Shown here: positions 56,823 to 64,000 of the stretch, in pieces | How the letters are laid out: every line of letters begins with the position of its first letter | Numbering within the stretch: the first letter of the stretch is position 1 | Origin: Alcanivorax sp. REN37 | GTDB lineage: Bacteria > Pseudomonadota > Gammaproteobacteria > Pseudomonadales > Alcanivoracaceae | Assembly: GCF_041102775.1 (NCBI RefSeq) | Contig: NZ_JBGCUO010000002.1 | Span: 1 to 64,000, forward strand | Length of the DNA: 64,000 nt | Direction: 5' to 3' | Position numbers and translations under genes: made by a program | Notes under the pieces: model-generated | Seen by the model: the letters and a program-made list of their open reading frames with translations, nothing else | Databases searched by the model: none | Told to the model about the DNA's origin: nothing

Positions 56823-59804
56823 ATGACCAAATCAATGATGGCAGTGGCCCGCAGTGCCGGGTTGGTGCTGGCGGTGGCGGCGCTGGCCGCCTGCGGCGGC
56901 GGCAGCAAGCAGCGTACCTCGGTGCCGCCGCCCGCCGGCAGTCTCGAATACAGCTTTCCCTACAGCGGCCAGACTGATGTCCAGCTGGCGACACCGCTGG
57001 TGCTGAGATTTAGCGACCCGCTGGCGGCCAGTCAGGATCCCGCTGCGGTGACGTTGAAAGGTGCCGACGGCAAGTCGGTGCCAGTGACCGCCCGTTTCAG
57101 CGGCGACCGCCGGGCGCTGGTGTTGCAGCCGCAATTGCCGCTGCAGCCGGCGCAGACGTACCGCGTCACCAGCACGCCGTTGCAGGGTGACAGTGGCGGT
57201 TTGGCGTTTCCCGCTGACGGCCTGTCGTTCCGCACCACCACGGTGCCCACCGGACACGGCCCCGGCGAGCAATTGGACGGCGACTTCCGCGTCGCCTCGT
57301 TGGTGCCGGACGGCGAACGCTTCCAAGTCACCGATATGAGCACCTTGCGGATGACTCTGTCGCAGCCGCTGGACCCGGCAACGGCGGTTTATGGCACCAC
57401 GATCAAGTTGCTCGACGCCGCCGGTGCGCTGGTGCCGGCGACGCTGTTGGTGCGTGACCGGGGGCTGGTCATTGACCCGGATGACGACCTTGAAGCCGGC
57501 AGCGATTATCGCCTGCAACTGACCAACGCGCTGCGTAGCCGCACCGGCGCTGCCTTGCCTGCTTATGAGCGGACGCTGGCGGTGGCGATGACGGAACCGC
57601 GCTCGGTGCTGGGCACCCACCTGCGCGATTCGGAGGGCGGGCAGTTGCTGTCGCCGTTGAGCGACCAGATCATCAACCACATTCCGCTGCTGGCGCTGTT
57701 GCTGGGCGATGACACTGGCACTGATGTGACCGCCGATCTGGCGGTGGAACTGGGCTACACCGTGCACGCGCCGGATTCGGTGCCGCTGCGGTTGCGGCGC
57801 GGTACCGTGCTGACCGGCACTAATGCCCCGATCGTCGTCGGCGGTGGCGTGCCGGCCGGGTTTGAATCCGGTGAAGTGACGATCCAACTGCTCACCGACG
57901 CCACCGGTTACATGGTGCCGAACGGCTATAGCAAGCGCTCGGATTCGCCGCAGTGGGTACACCTGCTGATGGACGTGGCGATGAGCACCGAGCACCCGGA
58001 GGTGAACGCCGGGCTCAACCAGACGTTGCTGAATGTGGAGCTGGTGGGCACCGCGATCCGCGAAGGGGATCGGTTGGTGATTCAAGCGCTGAGCATGGTG
58101 ACGCCGCAGGTGCTGGGGCTGGAAACCGCTGCCGGGCTGTTGTCGTTCAGCATCGACGCCAATGATGAGCAGGGCCAGACCGAACCGCAGCCGCCATCAG
58201 CGCTGCCGTCGCCATCGCTGCAAAGCTGGACGCCGGGCGAGCAACTGGGCCAGGTGGTGCCGGGCGACCCGATGGTGTTGGTGTTCACCAACCCGCTGGC
58301 GGCCGACACCGTAGCCGAAGGCATTCGGGTGGAACGCAATGGCGTACTGGATGAGGACGCCTCGGTGCGGGTGGATGGTGCCTCAGTGATCATCCGTCCC
58401 GGTGGCTTTGGCTTGCGCCATGGCGAGCATTATCTGGTGCAGATCAGCGACCGGCTGACCAACGTGATGGGCGAGCCGGCGGTGCCGGAAACCCTGGACG
58501 TGACCTTGCCGGCCTACGCCAGTGGCGACCGTTCTCCGCTGGTGCTGACCAGCTATCCTGGCTTCCCGTGCCCGACGGTGCCGGGCTCCATGGATGTCGC
58601 CGGGAATCTGCAGGGCACCTGTGTGACACCGAAAGATTGGCCAGCCGGTGACCAACCGCCGCTGGCGACCTTGCCCGCCAATCGCCCGATCAAAGTGCGG
58701 GTGTCGCAGAACCTCGACCCGGCGTCAGTGGTGTTGGGAGAAGCCTGTGGTGAGGGCACCTTGCGGGTAGAGCGCATCGACGAACAGGGCCAATGCCTTG
58801 GCGTGGTACCGGGCCGGGTCCAACTGGCGGCGCGCAAGCTGGAGTTCGTGCCGGCGCAACCCTGGCAGGACGGCGAGCTGTACCGCTACACGCTGGCCTC
58901 CGCCGCCAGCAATGCCCAGTGCGGCAGCAACGCCATCTGTGCTGATTTCGGCGCACCGCTGCAAACGGCAATGCTGCAGACCAATGGCGACCTGGCCGGC
59001 GGCCCAGAGCTGGCGATTCCGTTCCGTGGCGGTGCCTATAGCGCGGCGGTGGCGCTGCCACTGGCCAACCTGCCGACCCAGGACGTGAACAGCAACTTCC
59101 GCATTGACGGCAATGAAACCAAAGCCCCGCAGGCCGCGGATGGCAGCTACCCGGTGCCGCCTAACGCGGTGCGTCTGGAGGGCAACGGCGGTGCCGGGCT
59201 GGTGTCCCAAGTGAACGTCGGTTGCGGCTTCAGCGTGCTGGGCAAGCCCGAAAGCTGCCCCCAAGAGCCGTTCATCTACCTGACCGGGGCCTTGGATGTG
59301 GACGTGGCAGGCTGGGATGAGGCGGCGCAGGCAGTGCGCGTGGACATTTGGCCGACCCAGCTGCTGACCACCTCGGTGCCGGTGGTGGCGCGCGCTGCGA
59401 TTCTCAACTTGGAGATCGATACCGAGCCCATGGTGATGCGGATCCGTTATGCCGAAGATGCCAACGGCCAGCGGTCGCAGCCCGTGACAGCGTGGATCAA
59501 GTCGGGAGCCGACGGTCTGCCGGAGTTGGAACTGGAGCTGGATCTGTTACTGGATGCGCCGGGGCTGACGCCACCGTTGAGCTTGTCGCATGACCTCAAG
59601 TCGTACCCACTGAACGGTCTGAAGTTGCGCGGGCCGGTGCGCTTCCTGCCTGATGGACGCGCGCAGATTAGCCTTGTTAGCGAGTCCGAACTGAATATTC
59701 ATGTGGACATGTACAACGGCGCCGGCTCCCTTGCAAAAGCCTATCTAAAACTGCCCATGGGCGGCGTGAATCTCACCTATATCAACGCTCCATTGCCCCA
59801 CTGA
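56823..59804 (+). CDS. Large lipoprotein with Ig-like (SbsA/Big_5-type) domains, copy 1
   Basis: A 993-residue lipoprotein with lipobox LAAC (Cys24) followed by GGGSK. Several Big_5-like Ig modules follow, recognisable by alternating phrases such as VLRFSDPLAASQDP, RMTLSQPLDPATAV, VLVFTNPLAADTVA and KVRVSQNLDPASVV, each followed by a strand like YRVTSTPL or YRLQLTNAL. The middle carries GVPAGFESGEVTIQLLTDATGY. Four or more cysteines near residues 590-830 may form disulfides. It starts ten bases after the porin stop, with GAGGTGG upstream. Function is unknown. A partner for the porin at the cell surface or in the periplasm is an inference. Confidence 0.8.
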   Translation: MTKSMMAVARSAGLVLAVAALAACGGGSKQRTSVPPPAGSLEYSFPYSGQTDVQLATPLVLRFSDPLAASQDPAAVTLKGADGKSVPVTARFSGDRRALVLQPQLPLQPAQTYRVTSTPLQGDSGGLAFPADGLSFRTTTVPTGHGPGEQLDGDFRVASLVPDGERFQVTDMSTLRMTLSQPLDPATAVYGTTIKLLDAAGALVPATLLVRDRGLVIDPDDDLEAGSDYRLQLTNALRSRTGAALPAYERTLAVAMTEPRSVLGTHLRDSEGGQLLSPLSDQIINHIPLLALLLGDDTGTDVTADLAVELGYTVHAPDSVPLRLRRGTVLTGTNAPIVVGGGVPAGFESGEVTIQLLTDATGYMVPNGYSKRSDSPQWVHLLMDVAMSTEHPEVNAGLNQTLLNVELVGTAIREGDRLVIQALSMVTPQVLGLETAAGLLSFSIDANDEQGQTEPQPPSALPSPSLQSWTPGEQLGQVVPGDPMVLVFTNPLAADTVAEGIRVERNGVLDEDASVRVDGASVIIRPGGFGLRHGEHYLVQISDRLTNVMGEPAVPETLDVTLPAYASGDRSPLVLTSYPGFPCPTVPGSMDVAGNLQGTCVTPKDWPAGDQPPLATLPANRPIKVRVSQNLDPASVVLGEACGEGTLRVERIDEQGQCLGVVPGRVQLAARKLEFVPAQPWQDGELYRYTLASAASNAQCGSNAICADFGAPLQTAMLQTNGDLAGGPELAIPFRGGAYSAAVALPLANLPTQDVNSNFRIDGNETKAPQAADGSYPVPPNAVRLEGNGGAGLVSQVNVGCGFSVLGKPESCPQEPFIYLTGALDVDVAGWDEAAQAVRVDIWPTQLLTTSVPVVARAAILNLEIDTEPMVMRIRYAEDANGQRSQPVTAWIKSGADGLPELELELDLLLDAPGLTPPLSLSHDLKSYPLNGLKLRGPVRFLPDGRAQISLVSESELNIHVDMYNGAGSLAKAYLKLPMGGVNLTYINAPLPH

Positions 59805-59823
59805 AATCGGTGCATACGCCAAT

Positions 59824-59853
59824 ACTGCGGCGCCTTAACGGCGCCGCAGTTTG
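59824..59853 (+). terminator. Terminator after cassette 1
   Basis: ACTGCGGCGCC, loop TTAAC, GGCGCCGCAGT, then TTTGG, 20 bases after the lipoprotein stop. The stem is 11 bp and the T run is short. Confidence 0.75.
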
Positions 59854-60098
59854 GATCAAGATGAGGGGTGATAAGTTATAAGGCTATGGAGATCAGCAAG
59901 TTATAGTTTTATACCCTGCGATTCTCTGGCGTATCAGTACAAAAAACAATCTGGTACTTACGAACCATTTCACAAGTTCACATAAAAGCTACTTTTTTCA
60001 TGAATTAGCCGCTGATTCCCAGCGTGCCCCGTGCGACTCTCCGCCCCTGACCGCGTCTCCGCGGCAATCATAATAATGATATTCAGGAGAGACTCCTC
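59854..60098. promoter_or_regulatory. AT-rich promoter region of cassette 2
   Basis: This stretch has much lower GC than the surroundings. AAGTTATA is repeated at 59873-59880 and 59898-59905. TGGT and ACCA half-sites at about 59953-59968 form a loose dyad. I cannot name a promoter with confidence. No gene is present. AGGAGAG before 60099 is the ribosome site of the next gene. Confidence 0.45.
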
Positions 60099-61466
60099 AT
60101 GCCGGTTCCGCTCCCTTTCCGTCTGCGCCCCGCTGTTCGTCGTCCGGGACAATGGTGGCCTTTGCTGGCCTGCGCGCTACCCCTCGCTATGACCTCGGCC
60201 CACGCCAACATGGGCAACACCGCGACCACGTACGGCTTGCTGCCGGCGGACGTGGGTACTGCGCAAGGCTTGTCGCTGTTCAACAGCCAAGTGTCTGCCA
60301 CTTACTACAACCCGGCGTACCTGGCCGCCGACCCGCGCGGTGAGCTGACGGCGGGTTTCCTCCACGCAGACCACGAATTGCGTGTGAACAGCCTGGGCGG
60401 TGCCCAGGCGCCGATCCGCGATGGCAAAGTGCTGGACGACACGCCGTCCCAGCAGGTGCTGATCGGCATGAAAACCAACATCGGTTCGCTGACCAAATAC
60501 GACATGCCGATGTACCTCGGCTTCATGGCCGGCATTGAGAAATACGGCCAGGAAATGATGGCCTTCAACTCGCAGACCTCCAGCGGTGGCCAGTTCTTCA
60601 ACTACGGCCGTCAGCCGCTGTTCCTGGCCATCGGTGGTGCCGCCAACCTGTGGCGCGGCGTGGATGTGGGCGCGTCGCTGCGGGTGACGCTGCATGCCAA
60701 CGCCAGCATGCGCACCAACAGCACCCTTGCCGGCGACACCTCCCACGAGAATCTGGACGTGAGCGCCAAGCCGGTGATGCGTCCGATCGTGGGCATGAAC
60801 GTGCGTTGGGGCGAAACCTTCTGTACGTCCACCCCATGCTGGGCGGACGCGTTCGAGACTGCGCTGGTCTATAAGGGCTACTCCAACACCCGCACCAAGG
60901 TGGATGCCACCGCCATCATCGATCAGGTGATCGCGGCGCCGGGCCTGAATTTGGCGCTGCAGACGCTGGATTCGTTCCAGCCGGAAATCATCTCCGCCGG
61001 CATGCTCTACAAAATGGGCCCGGCACGGCTGGCGCTGTCCGCCGAGTTCCAACGCTGGTCGCGGCTGGGCCGCGAGCTGGAGCGCGACACGCTCAAGGAC
61101 CAAGCCAACCTGAGCTTCGATGACATCGTCATTCCGCGTATCGGCCTCGACTTCAAAGTGCTCGACGAGCTGACGCTGATGACCGGCGTGGCGTGGGAAA
61201 AATCGCCGCTCAAGGGCCGTGAGTCCCTCGACGTGAACTACTTCGACAACGACCGCGTGGTCCTCGGGATCGGCGCCAGCTTGGAAGTGAAGAACCCGCC
61301 GGTGTTCGCGTTCCCGATGCGACTCGATGTCGGCTACCAGTACCACATGCTGAAAAAGCGTGAATTTGACCTGTCACGCAGCGACAGCCAGATCAATCCG
61401 GTGGAAACCATCTCCGCAGAAGGCGATGTGCACGTGTTCACCGGCTCTGTGACGCTGAAGTTCTGA
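60099..61466 (+). CDS. FadL-family outer-membrane protein, copy 2
   Basis: A 455-residue paralogue of the protein at 55469. The signal peptide is longer and more basic (residues 1-36, ending AHA), but the mature start NMGNTATTYGLLPADVG and SLFNSQVSATYYNPAYLA are nearly identical to copy 1, as are GYSNTRTKV and LDVNYFDNDR. The barrel ends in VTLKF. A cysteine pair in WGETFCTSTPCWAD is not in copy 1, where the same place reads TLRPDQRSWLD. AGGAGAG lies seven bases before the ATG. Long-chain acyl transport is the family role, and the two copies may differ in substrate. Confidence 0.85.
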   Translation: MPVPLPFRLRPAVRRPGQWWPLLACALPLAMTSAHANMGNTATTYGLLPADVGTAQGLSLFNSQVSATYYNPAYLAADPRGELTAGFLHADHELRVNSLGGAQAPIRDGKVLDDTPSQQVLIGMKTNIGSLTKYDMPMYLGFMAGIEKYGQEMMAFNSQTSSGGQFFNYGRQPLFLAIGGAANLWRGVDVGASLRVTLHANASMRTNSTLAGDTSHENLDVSAKPVMRPIVGMNVRWGETFCTSTPCWADAFETALVYKGYSNTRTKVDATAIIDQVIAAPGLNLALQTLDSFQPEIISAGMLYKMGPARLALSAEFQRWSRLGRELERDTLKDQANLSFDDIVIPRIGLDFKVLDELTLMTGVAWEKSPLKGRESLDVNYFDNDRVVLGIGASLEVKNPPVFAFPMRLDVGYQYHMLKKREFDLSRSDSQINPVETISAEGDVHVFTGSVTLKF

Positions 61467-61482
61467 GGCGAGGTACAACGAC

Positions 61483-64000
61483 ATGATGGCAATCACACGA
61501 CGCGTTGCGCCGCTGTTGGCACTCAGTCTGGTACTGGGTGCCTGCGGTGGCAGCGACAAGCAGAAAGTGACCGAGGTGCCGCTGATCCCCGGCGGCGAGC
61601 TGGTCTACAGCTACCCTGACCGCGACCAGACCGGCGTTTCCACCTTTGCGCCGGTAGTGGTGCATTTCTCTAAACCAGTGGCGGCCGGCCAGCCGATCAC
61701 TGACAGCGAAGTTTCATTGCGTGACGCTCAGGGCAATTTGGTGCCGGTGGCGCACCGTCTCGCCGGCGACGGCCGTAGCGTGGTGCTGCATCCGCACGCC
61801 GCGCTGGCGTTCAATAGTGAGTACCGCGTCAAGATTGACGGCCTCAACAGCGCGGAAGGCACCCTGGTAGTGCCGGACGGCGGCTTCAGCTTCCGCACCC
61901 GCGCCGCCCAGTACGGCCCGCGTGACCAGCAGCAGGGCAGTGCTGATTTCGCGATGACGCGCATGTTCCCTGATGGCCAGCAGCTGGACATCGTCGACAT
62001 GACCACCTTCCGCTTCCAATTCAGCCAGCCGATCGACACCGAGCAATTTGCCTACGGTGACACCGTGAAGCTGACGGACGGCACCGGCAAGCTGGTACCG
62101 GCGGTGGCGCTGGCCAAGGGTCCGTATCTGACCATCGACCCGCAGCAGGACCTGACGCCGGGCAAGCGCTACGTGCTTACTTTCGGCAACCTGACCAGCA
62201 CCTACGGCACCGCGCTGGCGGCGCCGTTTGGCAGCAAGCGTAGCTTCGAGTTCACGCCGAAAATGTCCGGTCCCCGTGACCTGATGGCGCTGCGGGCACC
62301 GAACACCGGGCAGCCGTCGATCCTCACCGGCGACCTGATGAACATGGTGCCAGTGAAATCAGTACTGCTGGGTGATGACACCGAGTCAGCGCAGGAAGGC
62401 GATGTCTATACCGAACTCGGCTATGCGCCGCTGTTCGAGAACGACATCCTGCCGGTGCGCTTGCCGCGTGGTGGCATGCTCACCGGCGGCGCGCTGGACG
62501 TCTTGGTGGGCGGCCACGTGCCGGCCGGTTTCGATTCCGGTGCGGTACGGGTGCAGTTCATCACCGACGCCACCGGCTACCTGCTGCCGAACCCGCACAC
62601 TCGCCTGTCAGAAGCGCCGCGCCAACTGCGCATGTTTATGGACGTGGCCATCGTCACCGATGACGCGCGCGCTAACGCGGCCTTCAACCAGGACATCCTG
62701 CACATGGAACTGGTGGGCATGGCGATCGTGAAGGATGGCGTGCTGGTGGCAGATGCCGTCACCGTGGTGGAAAACGATGTGCTCGGCGTGGAGTACGCCC
62801 ACGGCACGCTGAGCTTCCACATGGAGTCTTACCGGGATCCCAAGGACGCGCCCGCGCAACCGCAGGACACCACCCCGCCGCAGCTGCTGTCGTGGCTGCC
62901 GGGTCCGGGGGCACTGGAAAGCAACCCGACGCCAGAATCGTTGGAAAAAAGCCTCGCCATGCGGCCCGGCGATCCGATCGTGCTCAACTTCACCGAGCCG
63001 CTGGAACCGAACTCGCTGACCCGCAACGTCACCCTGCGCAAGAGCGATGGCAGCAGCCTGCCGGTGGAGATCCGCCGTGACGGTGCTGCGGTGGTGATCC
63101 GCGCCGGTCTCGAGCTGAGCGAAAGCTACACGCTGGAACTGGACGGTGGCATTACCGACCTGGCCGGCAACGCGCTGGCGGCGCAAACGCTGCGCTTTGA
63201 CATGCCGCTGGCGGCCGCTGGTGGCCAGGTGTCGCCGTTCGTGATCGGCTCCTACCCAGGCTTCCCCTGCGTGCTGGAAGAAACCCGTCTGCGTGATGGC
63301 GTGGTCGGTTCCTGCAAAGGCACCAACAGCCGCGAGGACCGGTTGCCGATGCCGTACATGCCGTCTGACCGCCCGATCGTGGTGCGTTTCTCGCAACCGG
63401 TGAATCCAGACAGCGTGCTGCTCGGCACCACCTTCAAGGTGTTCAAGGTGGCCGAAGACGGTACTCCGGTGAGCGGCAGCGACGTGGATGGCGACCTGAC
63501 CGTCAAGGGTCGTGAGATGCGCTTCATGCCGGCCCAGCGCTGGGATGAAGGAGCGCTGTACGCCTACGAACTGGTTTCCAACGGCAATGCGCGCAGCGAT
63601 CAGTGCAACCCGAGCAGCGCCATCTGCGGCGCCAACGGCCTGCCGCTGAAAACCGAGCTGTTTGCCCAGTCGGCTGATAAAGCGCCGCCGATGAACGGCG
63701 GTGGTGCGGTCATGCGCATCTACTTCACTGGCGCTGAGCCGGTGCCGTGGGTGTTCCAGGGGCTCGACAACCTGCCGACCGCCGACATCAACGGCAATGC
63801 CAAGTGGGATGACGGCGAAGGCAGCGCCTACAACGATCCGCTGTACCTGCATAACAGCGCGCGGGTGCAAGTGACGGGCGTGGGTGGCTCGGTGGCCAAG
63901 GCGTCACTGGGCTGCGACATCGGCAAGACCTGCCCGGAGCGTCATTACATCTATCAGACCGGTGGCCTGATGGCGGATGTGGTGGGCTTCATTTCCGCCG
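61483..64000 (+). CDS. Large lipoprotein with Ig-like domains, copy 2 (3' end outside window)
   Basis: An open frame of at least 839 residues running off the window, a paralogue of the 993-residue protein. It has lipobox LGAC (Cys20), then GGSDK. Ig-like modules show the same phrases as copy 1: VVVHFSKPVAAGQP, FRFQFSQPIDTEQ, IVLNFTEPLEPNS and VVRFSQPVNPDSV. The segment HVPAGFDSGAVRVQFITDAT matches copy 1. It starts 17 bases after the porin stop (ATG 61483 or 61486) with GCGAGG upstream. Cysteines occur at similar places as in copy 1. Function is unknown. Confidence 0.8.
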   Translation, partial: MMAITRRVAPLLALSLVLGACGGSDKQKVTEVPLIPGGELVYSYPDRDQTGVSTFAPVVVHFSKPVAAGQPITDSEVSLRDAQGNLVPVAHRLAGDGRSVVLHPHAALAFNSEYRVKIDGLNSAEGTLVVPDGGFSFRTRAAQYGPRDQQQGSADFAMTRMFPDGQQLDIVDMTTFRFQFSQPIDTEQFAYGDTVKLTDGTGKLVPAVALAKGPYLTIDPQQDLTPGKRYVLTFGNLTSTYGTALAAPFGSKRSFEFTPKMSGPRDLMALRAPNTGQPSILTGDLMNMVPVKSVLLGDDTESAQEGDVYTELGYAPLFENDILPVRLPRGGMLTGGALDVLVGGHVPAGFDSGAVRVQFITDATGYLLPNPHTRLSEAPRQLRMFMDVAIVTDDARANAAFNQDILHMELVGMAIVKDGVLVADAVTVVENDVLGVEYAHGTLSFHMESYRDPKDAPAQPQDTTPPQLLSWLPGPGALESNPTPESLEKSLAMRPGDPIVLNFTEPLEPNSLTRNVTLRKSDGSSLPVEIRRDGAAVVIRAGLELSESYTLELDGGITDLAGNALAAQTLRFDMPLAAAGGQVSPFVIGSYPGFPCVLEETRLRDGVVGSCKGTNSREDRLPMPYMPSDRPIVVRFSQPVNPDSVLLGTTFKVFKVAEDGTPVSGSDVDGDLTVKGREMRFMPAQRWDEGALYAYELVSNGNARSDQCNPSSAICGANGLPLKTELFAQSADKAPPMNGGGAVMRIYFTGAEPVPWVFQGLDNLPTADINGNAKWDDGEGSAYNDPLYLHNSARVQVTGVGGSVAKASLGCDIGKTCPERHYIYQTGGLMADVVGFISA

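Noticed and set aside
62608-63870. 420-codon antisense frame at the window end
   Set aside because: It lies opposite the second large lipoprotein, whose frame is open with family-like repeats throughout. Composition is atypical for a protein.

Overview
The window reads as the chromosome of a high-GC gammaproteobacterium. Several gene neighbourhoods are those of Pseudomonas-like genomes: sahR-metK-ahcY-metF with an SAH riboswitch, tkt-epd-pgk with fba nearby, serA divergent from a D-2-hydroxyglutarate dehydrogenase, rpiA divergent from ilvA, and ygfA-6S RNA-zapA-zapB-like divergent from ygfB-pepP-ubiH-ubiI. The FadL-type porins and acyl-CoA ligases suggest a lipid- or hydrocarbon-using marine group such as Alcanivoracaceae. 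That placement is an inference from gene content, not a measurement.

Positions 1-16,570 hold the accessory highlight, a complete quinohemoprotein amine dehydrogenase (QHNDH) locus. One block has a sigma54-type activator followed by overlapping qhpF, qhpE and qhpG genes (ABC exporter, subtilisin-like protease and flavin monooxygenase for subunit maturation). An aldehyde dehydrogenase gene converges on it. Across a 459-bp gap, the operon qhpA-qhpD-qhpC-qhpB continues into an outer-membrane barrel and an acyl-CoA synthetase. The gap contains two divergent -24/-12 promoters, an exact IHF consensus, and a 12-bp element repeated in opposite orientation about 80-90 bp behind each promoter. Together the genes would take an amine to aldehyde, acid and acyl-CoA.

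Positions 16,580-21,190 hold the activated-methyl cycle: metF, ahcY, metK and an ArsR-methyltransferase regulator (sahR). A SahR-like operator overlaps the -35 of the promoter, and an SAH riboswitch lies directly in front of ahcY. Positions 21,200-24,600 carry phnA/yjdM, two envelope proteins and a zinc-ribbon membrane protein with tandem repeats. Positions 24,700-31,480 are central carbon metabolism (tkt, epd, pgk, fba), with a phosphopantetheinyl transferase and an EmrE-like exporter between pgk and fba.

Positions 31,660-39,420 include a NERD-helicase, a YghU-type glutathione transferase, an alpha/beta hydrolase, and a four-gene envelope lipoprotein cluster containing LpoB and YcfL. Positions 39,500-46,270 carry serine, pentose and isoleucine metabolism. 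Positions 46,500-52,560 carry ygfA, 6S RNA, zapA, a ZapB-like coiled coil and the ubiquinone hydroxylase operon.

Positions 52,640-55,270 encode a ferric-type ABC binding protein and permease without an adjacent ATPase. Positions 55,460-64,000 contain two tandem copies of a two-gene cassette: a FadL-family porin followed by a large lipoprotein with repeated Ig-like domains. The second lipoprotein runs off the window. No tRNA, rRNA, CRISPR array, insertion sequence or prophage was recognised.
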